From Glycomyces paridis (GTDB lineage: Bacteria > Actinomycetota > Actinomycetes > Mycobacteriales > Micromonosporaceae): a DNA stretch of 64,000 nucleotides. Both the position numbers and the translations under genes were made by a program. The stretch covers positions 248,968 to 312,967 of the forward strand of contig NZ_STGX01000002.1 in assembly GCF_004912155.1 (NCBI RefSeq). Direction: 5' to 3'. The notes under the pieces are model-generated. The model searched no databases and was not told the origin of the DNA. It worked only from the letters and a program-made list of their open reading frames with translations. Of this stretch, positions 25,687 to 34,687 are shown in pieces (the stretch's first letter is position 1; every line of letters begins with the position of its first letter).

Positions 25687-27549
25687 CTATTCGAAGGCGT
25701 TGGCGGCTTGGTCCCGTAGGGATCGCACGTGTTGTTCCAGGCCCATGAGCTGGCCGAAGAGGGTCATGTACTCGTCTTTGTCGGTGCTGGGGTTGATGCG
25801 TTGGAGGCGGCGTTTGAGGTCGGCGACCTCGGCTTCGACCACGGGCCGTTGGATGCGGGCGAGGATGGTGCGCACGTAGAGGGCGTCGGGTTCGCCCGCG
25901 AGGCGGAGCTCCTCCACCGCGAGTTCGTTCACGAGGGCTCCCGCGGCGAGTTCGGTGCAGGCGCTCTGGACGGCGGCGACCCAGTTGGGGCCCGCGGAGG
26001 CGTGGGCGGCGCCGCCGGCCGATGCGACGGCTTCGCGGACGGCGCGGTAGTTCGGGTCGGTGTAGGGGGTGGCGTCGACCGCGTCGAAGTAGGGGCCGGC
26101 GACCTGGGGCTGCTGGAGGGCGACCTTGAGGACCTCGCGCTGGGCGCGGAGCTGGGTGGAGTCGGCGCGGGGTTCGCGGCGGGGTTCGGCGGGGGCCTCG
26201 GCCTGCTGGCCCGCGGCGGCGCCCTGGACGGCGCGGCGCAGTTCGGCCTTCTCCTTGCCGAGGCGCCCGGCGTAGACGCCCAGGTACTCCTCGACCAGGC
26301 CGCGGTCCTTGACGCGGGCGAGGAGCGGCGCGACGGCGCGAGTGGCGTGGAGGCGGCCCTCGGCGGTGTCGAGGTCGTGCTTGGCGATGGCCTTCTCCAG
26401 CGCGAACTGCACCAGCGGCGTGTGCCGCTCGATGAGCTCGCGCACCGCCGTGTCGCCCGCGCTCTGGCGCAGCTCGCACGGGTCCTGGCCGCCGGGGGTG
26501 ACGGCGATGTACGTCTGGGAGACGAACCGCTGCTCCTCGTCGAAGGCCTTGAGCGCGGCCCGCTGGCCCGCCTCGTCGCCGTCGAAGGTGAAGATGATGC
26601 GCCCGTCGGCGGACTCGGAGTCGAACAGGAACCGGCGCAGGATGCGGATGTGCTCGGGGCCGAACGCGGTGCCGCAGGTGGCGACCGCCATCGGGACCCC
26701 GGCGAGGTGGCAGGCCATGACGTCGGTGTAGCCCTCGACGATGACGACCCGGCCGGTCTTGGCGATGTCCTTGCGCGCCAGGTCGATCCCGTAGAGCACC
26801 TGCGACTTCTTGTACAGCGGGGTCTCGGGGGTGTTGAGGTACTTGGGGCCCTGGTCGTCGTCGAAGAGCTTGCGGGCGCCGAAGCCGATCACCGAACCGG
26901 AGGAATCGCGGATCGGCCAGAGCAGGCGGCGGCGGAAGCGGTCGATGAGGCTGCCAGTGCGCGAGGGCTTCGCCAGGCCCGCCTGGGTCAGCTCCTCGGC
27001 GGTGAAGCCCTTGGCGCGCAGGTGCTTCGCGAGGGCGTCCCAGGAGTCGGGGGCGTAGCCGCAGCCGAAGGTCGCGGCGGCGTCGCGGTCGAAGCCGCGG
27101 GCGGCGAGGAACTGGCGGGCGGTGACGGCCTCAGGGGAGAGGAGCTTCCCGGTGTAGAACTCGGCCGCGGCGGTGTGCGCGTCGAGCAGGCGCTGCTTGA
27201 GGCCCGGCTGTCCGGAGGGGCCGCGCTGGACCCGGCCGTCGACGTCCTCGTAGGTGAGCTTGAGGCCCGCGCGGGCGGCGAGGCGCTCGACCGCCTCCAC
27301 GAAGGTGAGGCCGTCGAGTTCGGTCATGAACGTGATGGCGTCGCCGCCCACGCCGCAGCCGAAGCAGTGGTAGACGCCCCTGGCGGGGGTGACGTTGAAG
27401 CTCGGGGAGCGCTCGTCGTGGAACGGGCACAGGCCCTTGAGGTTGCCGCCGCCCGCATTGCGCAGGGTGACCCGCTCGCCGATGACCTCGGCGATGTCCA
27501 CGCGCTCGCGCACCAGCTGGATATCGGCGTCCCGGATTCGCCCCGCCAC
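25687..27549 (-). CDS. dnaG: DNA primase DnaG
   Basis: 620-residue replicative primase that makes RNA primers for the replisome. The N-terminal CHC2 zinc site is complete (C41, H44, C62, C65 in LCPFHDERSPSF and YHCFGCGVGGD). The catalytic TOPRIM core shows VIVEGYTDVMACHLAG near residue 270, then ATCGTAF and FTFDGDEAGQRAA with metal-binding acids. The C-terminal part is the helicase-interacting region. GTG start at 27549 follows AGAGGTG. Its 3' end is duplicated 733 bp downstream, around a vapBC module; the reading frame itself is intact and of normal length. Confidence 0.96.
   Translation of the reverse strand: MAGRIRDADIQLVRERVDIAEVIGERVTLRNAGGGNLKGLCPFHDERSPSFNVTPARGVYHCFGCGVGGDAITFMTELDGLTFVEAVERLAARAGLKLTYEDVDGRVQRGPSGQPGLKQRLLDAHTAAAEFYTGKLLSPEAVTARQFLAARGFDRDAAATFGCGYAPDSWDALAKHLRAKGFTAEELTQAGLAKPSRTGSLIDRFRRRLLWPIRDSSGSVIGFGARKLFDDDQGPKYLNTPETPLYKKSQVLYGIDLARKDIAKTGRVVIVEGYTDVMACHLAGVPMAVATCGTAFGPEHIRILRRFLFDSESADGRIIFTFDGDEAGQRAALKAFDEEQRFVSQTYIAVTPGGQDPCELRQSAGDTAVRELIERHTPLVQFALEKAIAKHDLDTAEGRLHATRAVAPLLARVKDRGLVEEYLGVYAGRLGKEKAELRRAVQGAAAGQQAEAPAEPRREPRADSTQLRAQREVLKVALQQPQVAGPYFDAVDATPYTDPNYRAVREAVASAGGAAHASAGPNWVAAVQSACTELAAGALVNELAVEELRLAGEPDALYVRTILARIQRPVVEAEVADLKRRLQRINPSTDKDEYMTLFGQLMGLEQHVRSLRDQAANAFE
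25691..25722 (-). repeat. Right direct repeat: the in-use dnaG 3' end
   Basis: Identical to 24958-24989. It encodes the last ten codons of the present dnaG. The final codon here is GAA with stop TAG, versus GAG and TGA in the left copy. Confidence 0.9.
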
Positions 27550-27820
27550 TGTTCACCTCTTCTCGCCGCCCCCCATTCTGCCCGGTGGGTGCGACGGCCC
27601 GCCCGCAGACGCCGCCGGGTGTGAGCGGGCGTCCCGGGAAGCGGCCGGGGACACACCGGGGCGCCGGTTGGACAACGTGGACGGGTCGCCCCCGTCACGT
27701 CCGAGGAGTCCTCACCGGACCGGTTGCGGGCGAACAAGGTCCAGGTGGCGGGCCCGCTGTACCATGTTCCCCGTTGACATCTTTCCCGACCACGCCTCAC
27801 GGATGCGCGGTCCGATCAGC
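27550..27820. other. Divergent intergenic region, dnaG / membrane protein
   Basis: No gene seen. TTGACA at 27774-27779 is present but has no good -10 at the usual spacing; the TAGAGT at 27821 is a better start-proximal signal. Confidence 0.4.
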
Positions 27821-27826
27821 TAGAGT
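27821..27826 (+). promoter_or_regulatory. -10 element, leaderless-type promoter
   Basis: TAGAGT eight bases before the ATG at 27835, with no RBS between; fits a leaderless or near-leaderless transcript. Confidence 0.45.
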
Positions 27827-27834
27827 CGCCTATC

Positions 27835-30588
27835 ATGCCGGACCCAACGCCCGAGCAGCCGCCCTCCTGGCCTCCCACCAGCGAACCCGCGGCCACACCC
27901 ACCAATCCGCCCCGCATCACCGCGCGCGGGGTGGGTCACCTGCCCTCCGCCGTGCCGGAGCACGACCCGGCGTCCGGCCAGGTCCCCCCGCCGCCCGGAC
28001 CGGGCCTCTACGGAGAGCCCAGCGGTCCCGCAGGCGACCTCGACGCGGCCGCGCGCCGCACCGAGTGGGACGCCGACCTGGGCGGGGCCCCCGAGGTGCC
28101 GCGACAGCCCGCCGGGCCGCAGGACGGCTACCAGGCCGCGCCGCCGCAGGTGGCGCAGGGCCAAGGCGCGCAAGGCGAATGGGGCGAGTCCCCCGACTGG
28201 CCGCCGAAGTCGAGCCAGGACTGGATGAGCCAGCAGTCGCAGACCGGCTGGGGGCTCGCCAACGGCGGCGCCCAGTGGACCGCGCCGAGCCCGGCCCCGA
28301 ACCCGGACGAGGCCCCCGCCGACCAGCGGTACCGGCCCGAGCAGGCCGCTCCCGCCCCGGCGTTCAACGAACCGCCGCAAGGCGGCGAGGGCAGTCTGGA
28401 GTTCCCCGAGCTGCGCGCCGACCCGTACGAGGCCGACGTCTACGGCCAGGCCCAGTACCGCGGCGAATCCGGCGGCCAGGACCTCTACCAGTCCGACCCG
28501 TACCAGGCCGATCGCCTCCAGGCCGAGGCCCAGCAGGCCCGCGAGGCCTACCAGGCCGAGCAGCAGGCCCCGCCGTTCCCGGCCGCGACGCCCCCGAACC
28601 CGCAGGCGCCCTACGCGGAGCAGCAGTCCGGGCAGTTCGCAACCGCGCCCTACGGCGCTCCCGTCGAGCACTCCCAGGAGCACGCCGCCTACGACGGCGC
28701 CCTCGGCGGCGCGCCCGCCGACGCCGGGCTCTTCGGCGGCCCGCAGCAGGAGGCGCCCCAGCAGTACCAGGCGCCCGAGCAGCCCGCCCAGCAGTCCTAT
28801 GGGGACCAGCTGTTCGGCGGGCAGCCGCCCGCCGAGCCCGCCGCCCCCGCCGACTGGCGCGCCGACTCCGGCGCCCACCAGGCTCCCGAACCCGTCCCGG
28901 CCCAGCGCCGCGCCGAGGAGGCGCCCGCCGCAGAAGCGGCCCCGGCCGGACCGGCGCCCCGCGTCGCACCGCCGACGCACCGCGGCGCCCGCTACGTCTT
29001 CTACGGCATCGGCGGACTCATCACGCTCGGCCTCATCATCGGCATCGTCGCCATGCTCGGCGCCTCGCCGCCGCGCGAGGAGCCGAACAAGGGCGGGGAC
29101 GACTCCGACGACGGCGCCCCCAGCGAGAGCGCCGGCGCCGACGAGGCCCTGACCCCCGAGCGCTACACCGAACTCGCCGCCGCCGCGGGCAGCGCCGAAT
29201 GGTTCTCCTGGCGCTACGGCGACGCGGGCGAGGCTTCAGGCGCCGAAGAGCTCCCGCAGGTGGAGGGCGACGCCCTCGCCGCCGAACCGCTCATGGGCGA
29301 CGCCGACCGCAGCGTCCAGGGCCAGCTCGGCTACGTCACCGACGACCCTGCGCTGTCGGGGATCGACCACGTCACCGTCCTGGAGAGCACCGACGAGGCC
29401 CTCGGCCTCACGCCCCGCGCGGGCGGGCGGTTCTCCGACGACGGCGCCCCCGAACTCGAACTCTCCGAGGGCGCGACCGCCGACTGCCTCGCCGGACTCG
29501 GCGGGGAGCTCGGACTGCCCGTGGCCCTCGCGCGGCCCGAGCAGAGCGCCGAGATCAACGCCCACGCCGTGGTCGCGTTCTCCTCCGGCATCATCGCGAC
29601 CACCGGCATCAGCGGCGCGCAGGGCGGCACCTGCCTGCAACTGCCCGCGGGCCAGGTCCCCACGGACGTGGCCCTCACCGACGGCAACGAGCTGGCGCTC
29701 GTGACCACGTGGGCCCCCGAGACGCAGACCGGTTCGCTCGTGGTGATCGCCCTGGGCGACAAGAGCGGCTCGTACCAGTCGAGCTGGTCGGAGTCCTACC
29801 CCGGCCTGCCCAACCCCGGCCACTTCGCGGCCGCCGAGGTCCTCGGCGCCGTCGAGCTGCCGTTCGGCGCGCCGACCTCGGTCGACGCCTGGTCGAACTC
29901 GGGCGGCTCGCTCTCCTTGGAGCGCGGCACGACCGACGACGGCGCGCACCGCGACACCGTCGCGAGCGCGGGCTACGCGATCGTGGGCGACCTGAGCGCG
30001 AGCGAAGTCGCCGTCGTGGACCTCGCCTCCACACTGGAGGGTCTGGCCGCCCGCTACTACGACGACGCCGAGTTCGCCTTCGACGCCGTCGCCGGCGAGG
30101 CCGCGGGATTCGAGGGCGGCGTGGCCGACGTGGCCGCCACCGAGGGCTCCTCGGCCGTGGCGACCGCCGACGGCCTCGTGCACGAACTCGACGGCGACCT
30201 CGCGGAGACGGCCGCGACCGAGGTCGGCGCGAACCCGACCTGCCTGGTCGTGGGCGCGCAGAGCGGCGAATACATAGCGACGAGCCGCGGCACCGGGACC
30301 GTCAGCTGGGTCTCGGGCGGCGAGGTCTCCAAGGAGCTCGCCGACGCGCGCATGACCGACCCGCTGTGCGCCTCCGAGACGCCCGCGCTGGACGCCAAGA
30401 ACTACGCGGGCAGCGCCACGGTGGTCCTCGTGGCCGACTTCGAGGGCCAGAAGCTGCACTCGTACCTCCTCGGCGAGGCCTCGGTGCCCGGCGGCGCGAC
30501 CGTCGGCGGCGAGGGCTTCGCCTACGGCGGCGCCTACGAGGTCGCCGGGAAGCCTTGGGACGCTTCGGTGACCGTCGATCTGGAGTAG
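27835..30588 (+). CDS. Membrane-anchored protein with long disordered N-terminus and extracellular propeller-like domain
   Basis: 917 residues, unrecognised family. Residues 1-380 are disordered, rich in Pro, Gln, Ala and Tyr, with many YQA/QQA patches. One membrane span follows near residue 390 (YVFYGIGGLITLGLIIGIVA), so the N-terminus should be cytoplasmic. The outer part after about residue 415 starts acidic and then shows repeated beta-strand patterns (VALTDGNELALVTTWA, AYGGAYEVAGKPWDASVTVDLE) and several scattered Cys, like a beta-propeller or solute-sensing ectodomain. Not linked in operon; terminator follows. A cell-envelope sensor or scaffold role is only a guess. Confidence 0.7.
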   Translation: MPDPTPEQPPSWPPTSEPAATPTNPPRITARGVGHLPSAVPEHDPASGQVPPPPGPGLYGEPSGPAGDLDAAARRTEWDADLGGAPEVPRQPAGPQDGYQAAPPQVAQGQGAQGEWGESPDWPPKSSQDWMSQQSQTGWGLANGGAQWTAPSPAPNPDEAPADQRYRPEQAAPAPAFNEPPQGGEGSLEFPELRADPYEADVYGQAQYRGESGGQDLYQSDPYQADRLQAEAQQAREAYQAEQQAPPFPAATPPNPQAPYAEQQSGQFATAPYGAPVEHSQEHAAYDGALGGAPADAGLFGGPQQEAPQQYQAPEQPAQQSYGDQLFGGQPPAEPAAPADWRADSGAHQAPEPVPAQRRAEEAPAAEAAPAGPAPRVAPPTHRGARYVFYGIGGLITLGLIIGIVAMLGASPPREEPNKGGDDSDDGAPSESAGADEALTPERYTELAAAAGSAEWFSWRYGDAGEASGAEELPQVEGDALAAEPLMGDADRSVQGQLGYVTDDPALSGIDHVTVLESTDEALGLTPRAGGRFSDDGAPELELSEGATADCLAGLGGELGLPVALARPEQSAEINAHAVVAFSSGIIATTGISGAQGGTCLQLPAGQVPTDVALTDGNELALVTTWAPETQTGSLVVIALGDKSGSYQSSWSESYPGLPNPGHFAAAEVLGAVELPFGAPTSVDAWSNSGGSLSLERGTTDDGAHRDTVASAGYAIVGDLSASEVAVVDLASTLEGLAARYYDDAEFAFDAVAGEAAGFEGGVADVAATEGSSAVATADGLVHELDGDLAETAATEVGANPTCLVVGAQSGEYIATSRGTGTVSWVSGGEVSKELADARMTDPLCASETPALDAKNYAGSATVVLVADFEGQKLHSYLLGEASVPGGATVGGEGFAYGGAYEVAGKPWDASVTVDLE

Positions 30589-30605
30589 GAATGCGAACGT
30601 AGAGC

Positions 30606-30630
30606 GGCGCGGACCCCGAGGGGCCGCGCC
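30606..30630 (+). terminator. Terminator after the 917-residue protein gene
   Basis: Stem of GGCGCGG(A)CCCC with GGGGCCGCGCC (30606-30617 with 30620-30630), one bulged base; 17 bp past the stop, followed by GTTCGCGTTC. Confidence 0.55.
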
Positions 30631-30701
30631 GTTCGCGTTCCCGGGCAGGCCTGCGGGTAGGTTGTGCGGAGCCGATCACGAAGCCGGAGGCGGTCGCCCG
30701 C

Positions 30702-31979
30702 ATGGACGGATACGGATTCAACCTCGCGCTCGTCGGCGTGCTGGTCCTGCTGAACGCGCTGTTCGCAGGTTCGGAGATGGCGCTGGTCTCGCTGCGCGAA
30801 GGACAGTTGCGGGCCCTGGAGCGGGAACCGGGCGCCGGGCCGCGGACGCTGGTGCGCCTCGCCCGCGACCCCAACCGCTTCCTCGCGACCATCCAGATCG
30901 GGATCACGCTCGCGGGGTTCCTGGCCTCCGCGACGGCCGCGGTCTCGCTGGCCGAGCCGCTCGTGCCGGCGCTGTCGTTCCTCGGCGGGGCCGCCGACGC
31001 GGTGGCAGTGGGCCTGGTGACGGTGGTGCTGACGTTCTTCACGCTCGTGCTCGGGGAGTTGGCGCCCAAGCGGATCGCGATGCAGTCCTCGCTGCGGTGG
31101 GCGCTCATCGCCGCGAGGCCCTTGAATTTCCTGTCGGCGGTCTCGCGCCCGGTCGTGTGGGCGTTGAGCGCCTCCACGAACCTCGTGGTCCGCGCCTTCG
31201 GCGTCGGCACGGCGACCGACTCGGAGCAGATGAGCCCTTCGGAGCTGCGAGAACTCGTCTCGGGCCAGCGCGCGCTCAATCCCGAGCAGCGCGAGATCAT
31301 CGTGGGCGCCTTGGAGATCCACGCGCGGCGCCTGCGCGAGGTGCTGGTCCCCCGCCGCGCGGTCTTCACCCTCAAGGCGGACACCGACGTGAGGGAGGCG
31401 CGGGTGCTGCTGGCCGCGTCGGGGCATTCGCGGGCGCCGGTGACCGGGCCGACGGGCCTGGACGACGTCCTCGGCGTGGTCCACCTGCGCGACCTCCTCG
31501 ACGACGCGAACGGCCTCACCGAGGCGATGCGCGAGCCGGTGGTGTTCCCCGAGTCGCTGCGGGTGACCGACGCGCTGCGGCGGTTCAAGGCCGACCACGA
31601 GCAGTTCGCCGTGGTCGTGGACGAGCACGGCGGCATCGGCGGGATCGTGACCCTCGAAGACCTCCTGGAGGAGTTCGTCGGCGAGATCTACGACGAGGCC
31701 GACCGGGACGTCATCGGCGTCCGCCACCTGCCGGACGGCTCGATGGCGGTGCCCGGCGTGTTCCCCGTGCACGACCTGGAGGACCTCGGCGTCGAGCTCG
31801 CCGACCCGCCCGAGGGCACCTACACGACCGTCGCGGGCCTGGTGCTGGCCCGCCTCGGACGGCTCCCGGAGGCCGCGGGCGACACCGTGCGGGTCTCGGG
31901 CTGGGAGTTCGCGGTCGCCGCGGTCGAGCAGCACGCGATCACGGCCGTGCGGATCAGGCGGGCGCCCCGGAGCGGGTGA
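30702..31979 (+). CDS. CNNM/CBS-domain transporter, HlyC/CorC family
   Basis: 425-residue membrane protein of the CorC/CNNM group linked to Mg2+ or Co2+ export. Residues 1-180 are the CNNM transmembrane domain (VLVLLNALFAGSEMALVSLREG, IQIGITLAGFLASATAA, LVLGELAPKRIAMQ). Two CBS motifs follow (REVLVPRRAVFTLKADTDV and FPESLRVTDALRRF...VVVDEHGGIGGIVTLEDLLEEFVGEI). The C-terminal CorC_HlyC domain includes VPGVFPVHDLEDLGV. Adjacent dus gene starts 57 bp later. Substrate not certain. Confidence 0.9.
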   Translation: MDGYGFNLALVGVLVLLNALFAGSEMALVSLREGQLRALEREPGAGPRTLVRLARDPNRFLATIQIGITLAGFLASATAAVSLAEPLVPALSFLGGAADAVAVGLVTVVLTFFTLVLGELAPKRIAMQSSLRWALIAARPLNFLSAVSRPVVWALSASTNLVVRAFGVGTATDSEQMSPSELRELVSGQRALNPEQREIIVGALEIHARRLREVLVPRRAVFTLKADTDVREARVLLAASGHSRAPVTGPTGLDDVLGVVHLRDLLDDANGLTEAMREPVVFPESLRVTDALRRFKADHEQFAVVVDEHGGIGGIVTLEDLLEEFVGEIYDEADRDVIGVRHLPDGSMAVPGVFPVHDLEDLGVELADPPEGTYTTVAGLVLARLGRLPEAAGDTVRVSGWEFAVAAVEQHAITAVRIRRAPRSG

Positions 31980-32024
31980 GGGTGCGGCGCGTCACCGGAG
32001 AGGGCGGCCGGGACGGGCCGCTGG

Positions 32025-32030
32025 AATAAT
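32025..32030 (+). promoter_or_regulatory. -10 element of a leaderless promoter (dus)
   Basis: AATAAT, six bases (GGACCG) before the GTG at 32037, no RBS. Confidence 0.45.
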
Positions 32031-32036
32031 GGACCG

Positions 32037-33227
32037 GTGACGAATCAGCTCTCGCTCGCCGGCCGGCCGGTCGCCCCGCCCGTGGTCCTCGCGCCCATGG
32101 CCGGGATCACCAACCTGCCGTTCCGCAAGCTCTGCCGCGAGCAGAGCACATTTACGGCTCGCAAGCAGCGCCGTGAGGGCGCGGGCATCTACGTGTGCGA
32201 GATGATCACGACGGTGGCGCTGACCGAGCGCAATCCGAAGACCATGCGCCTCATCGAGTTCGATCCCGAGGAGGAGACCCGCAGCCTCCAGCTCTACGGG
32301 GTCGACCCCGAGGGCGTGCGCAAGGCCGTGCGGATGATCGTGGCCGAGGACCTGGCCGACCACGTCGACCTCAACTTCGGCTGCCCGGTCCCGAAGGTGA
32401 CCCGGCGCGGCGGCGGATCGGCGCTGCCGTGGAAGCGGCGGCTGTTCCGCGAGATCGTGACGGCCGCGGTGGACGCGGCCGAGCACCTCCCGGTCACCGT
32501 CAAGATGCGCAAGGGCATCGACGACGACCACCTGACGTACCGCGAGGCGGGCGAGATCGCCCAGGACGCCGGGGTCGCGTGGGTGGCCCTGCACGGGCGC
32601 ACCGCCGCCGAGCGCTACTCCGGCACGGCCGACTGGGAGGCGATCGCCGACCTCAAGTCGCGCCTGGAGATCCCGGTGCTCGGCAACGGCGACGTGTGGG
32701 AGGCCGACGACGCGCTCCGCATGGTCGCCGAGACCGGCTGCGACGGCGTCGTGGTCGGTCGCGGCTGCCTGGGCCGCCCGTGGCTGTTCGGCGACCTCGA
32801 AGCGGCGTTTAACGGCAGGTCGGAGCGGCGGATGCCGCCGCTCGGCGAGGTCGCGAAGGTCATGCTGCGCCACGCCGCGCTCCTGGTCGAGTGGATCGCG
32901 GGGGCCGAGTCGTACGAGGCGCGCCGCAACATCGCCGCCGAGGAGCACGGCTGCCGCGAGTTCCGCAAGCACGTGGCCTGGTACCTCAAGGGCTTCCCGG
33001 TGGGCGGCGAGCTGCGCCGGGCCCTGTCGATGGTGTCGACGCTCAACGAGCTGGAGGACCTGCTCGGCAAGCTCGACGCCGACGCGCCGTTCCCCGAGTC
33101 GACCATCGGCAAGCCGCGCGGGCGCACCAACTCCCCAGGCAAGGTCTCGCTGCCCGACGGCTGGCTGGAGGACCGCGACGACCGCACGGTGCCCGTGGGC
33201 GCCGAGATCGACTCCTCGGGCGGCTGA
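32037..33227 (+). CDS. dusB: tRNA-dihydrouridine synthase (DusB-type)
   Basis: 396-residue FMN/NADPH enzyme that reduces uridine to dihydrouridine in tRNA D-loops. Motifs: VVLAPMAGITNLPFRKLC for FMN binding near residue 20, YVCEMITT, LQLYGVDPEGVRKA, the catalytic-Cys segment VDLNFGCPVPKVTRRGGGSAL near 118, VKMRKGID, ALHGRTAAERYSG, LGNGDV and VVVGRGCLGRPWLF. The C-terminal helical domain with EFRKHVAWYLKGFPVG fits DusB. DusB versus another actinobacterial Dus is a best guess. Convergent with lnt, 8 bp apart. Confidence 0.92.
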   Translation: MTNQLSLAGRPVAPPVVLAPMAGITNLPFRKLCREQSTFTARKQRREGAGIYVCEMITTVALTERNPKTMRLIEFDPEEETRSLQLYGVDPEGVRKAVRMIVAEDLADHVDLNFGCPVPKVTRRGGGSALPWKRRLFREIVTAAVDAAEHLPVTVKMRKGIDDDHLTYREAGEIAQDAGVAWVALHGRTAAERYSGTADWEAIADLKSRLEIPVLGNGDVWEADDALRMVAETGCDGVVVGRGCLGRPWLFGDLEAAFNGRSERRMPPLGEVAKVMLRHAALLVEWIAGAESYEARRNIAAEEHGCREFRKHVAWYLKGFPVGGELRRALSMVSTLNELEDLLGKLDADAPFPESTIGKPRGRTNSPGKVSLPDGWLEDRDDRTVPVGAEIDSSGG

Positions 33228-33235
33228 GCCCGGGT

Positions 33236-34687
33236 TCAGCCGGCCGAACCGGGCGGCGGCGCGGTCGTGTCGAGCGTGCTCCGCGGCCTGCGCCGCGCCA
33301 GGACCAGACCGAGAACGAGGACCGCGGCCGTGGGCGCGAGGAACCAGTCGCCGAAGCGCGAGTAGACCGTGTCCGCGCCGTCCACCGGGACCGCAGCCAG
33401 GGCGAGGCGTTCGTCCTCGGCGAGGACGCGGCCGTACGGGTCGCTCACGGTCATGCGGCCGTACTGCCCGGTGCGGACGAGCGCGAATCCCTGTTCGACG
33501 CCGCGGGTGAGGGCGACGCGGCTGTGCCACCAGCCGTCCTCGTGGAAGTCGAGCGCGGGGGCGAGCACCAGGGCGGCGTCGCCGTACTCGGCCATCGTGC
33601 GGGTGTAGTCGAGGTCCTTGCAGATGGTCATGGCCCAGCGGTCGCCGGTGCCGGGCACCGTGACGGGCCCGTCGTCCGAGGCGGTGATCCAGTCCTCGAC
33701 GCCGGCCACCAGGTGCTGCTTGCGGTACACGGCGGTCGCGGAGCCGTCGGCGGGGAGCCAGACGGCGACGTTGTAGAACTCGCCGTCCGCTTCGAGCGCG
33801 AGGCCGAGGACGAGGTCGATGCCGGTGTCGGCGGCGAGGTCCGACCAGCGGTCGAGGTAGGCCGCGGGGTCGTCGTCGGCGCGGACGCTGAAGGTCTTCT
33901 CAGGGAGGACGAGGAGGTCGGCCTCTCCGGAGAGGTCGGTGAGGACCTCCCGGTAGTCGGCGAAGAGCGCCTCGGCGGCGGGGGTGTCGACGGGGAGGGA
34001 GTCGGTCGGGGCGGGGAGGGCGAGTGCGCCCGCGCGCACGGTCTCCTCGGCGGGCGCGGGCCGTTGCAGGCCGTAGGCGACGGTGAGGGCCAGAGCGGTG
34101 GCGAGCGCGCCGCCGGTCCAGGCGCGCGTCCGGGCGCTCGCGCCGGGTGCGGTGGCCGCGGCGATCACGGAGGAGGCGGCCGTGACCAGGAAGGTCAGTC
34201 CCCAGATGCCGGTGACCGCGGCGAGCTGGAGCACGGCGGCGACGTCGGCCTGGGTGTAGGCGAAGCTCCACCACTGGCCCGCGGCCTTGCCGTTGACGAT
34301 CGAGACGGCGTACTCCGCGGCGGTGACGGCGGCGGGGAAGGCGAACGCGGCGAGCGTGATGCGGCCCCGGACGGCGAGGGCGCGGAAGAGCATCGTTGCG
34401 CCGGTGTACAGCGCTGTGGTGAGGAGTCCGGAGACGGCGAGGAGGAGCGTCGGGGTGCCGACGGGGTCGTGGAGGTACCACAGGACGCGGGCCTGTCCGG
34501 CGAGCCAGGCGGCCGCCGCGGCGAGGAGGGCGGTGCGGGCGCCGACTCGGGGGGCGATCCACAGGAGCGGGAGGGGGGCGATCCAGACGGCCCACGCGAG
34601 GGGTTGGACGGGGAAGGAGAGGGCGAGGAGGACGGCGGAGGCGAGGGCGGCGCCGAGGACGGTGAGGGGACTAGGCCGCGATGCCAT
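33236..34687 (-). CDS. lnt: Apolipoprotein N-acyltransferase (Lnt)
   Basis: 483-residue integral membrane enzyme that adds the third acyl chain to lipoproteins. Six to seven hydrophobic segments over residues 10-215 precede a nitrilase-like domain with the Glu-Lys-Cys triad: LLVLPEKTFSV, YRKQHLV and MTICKDLDYTRTM, followed by ALDFHEDGWWH and a final membrane span (WFLAPTAAVLVLGLVLARRR). GTP-free, uses phospholipid as acyl donor. Its start overlaps the upstream TetR gene by 17 bp, so they form an operon. Confidence 0.88.
   Translation of the reverse strand: MASRPSPLTVLGAALASAVLLALSFPVQPLAWAVWIAPLPLLWIAPRVGARTALLAAAAAWLAGQARVLWYLHDPVGTPTLLLAVSGLLTTALYTGATMLFRALAVRGRITLAAFAFPAAVTAAEYAVSIVNGKAAGQWWSFAYTQADVAAVLQLAAVTGIWGLTFLVTAASSVIAAATAPGASARTRAWTGGALATALALTVAYGLQRPAPAEETVRAGALALPAPTDSLPVDTPAAEALFADYREVLTDLSGEADLLVLPEKTFSVRADDDPAAYLDRWSDLAADTGIDLVLGLALEADGEFYNVAVWLPADGSATAVYRKQHLVAGVEDWITASDDGPVTVPGTGDRWAMTICKDLDYTRTMAEYGDAALVLAPALDFHEDGWWHSRVALTRGVEQGFALVRTGQYGRMTVSDPYGRVLAEDERLALAAVPVDGADTVYSRFGDWFLAPTAAVLVLGLVLARRRPRSTLDTTAPPPGSAG

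Larger units (their letters stand above)
24958..25722. mobile_element. Candidate integrated vapBC cassette at the dnaG 3' end
   Basis: A 733-bp unit containing only VapBC module 3 and its promoter is bounded by 32-bp direct repeats of the dnaG 3' end. The right copy completes the present dnaG gene, while the left copy ends in frame with a stop, as left by integration into a gene 3' end that restores the gene. No recombinase gene lies inside, so integration would have been catalysed in trans or by an element since lost. Tandem duplication plus decay is the alternative. Confidence 0.55.

Noticed and set aside
25729-27624. 631-codon open frame antisense to dnaG
   Set aside because: A shadow of dnaG; the minus strand encodes a full primase with zinc and TOPRIM motifs.
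27585-30602. 1005-codon frame overlapping the 917-residue membrane protein in another phase
   Set aside because: Almost pure Arg/Pro/Ala/Gly text. The chosen frame has a membrane span and structured ectodomain.
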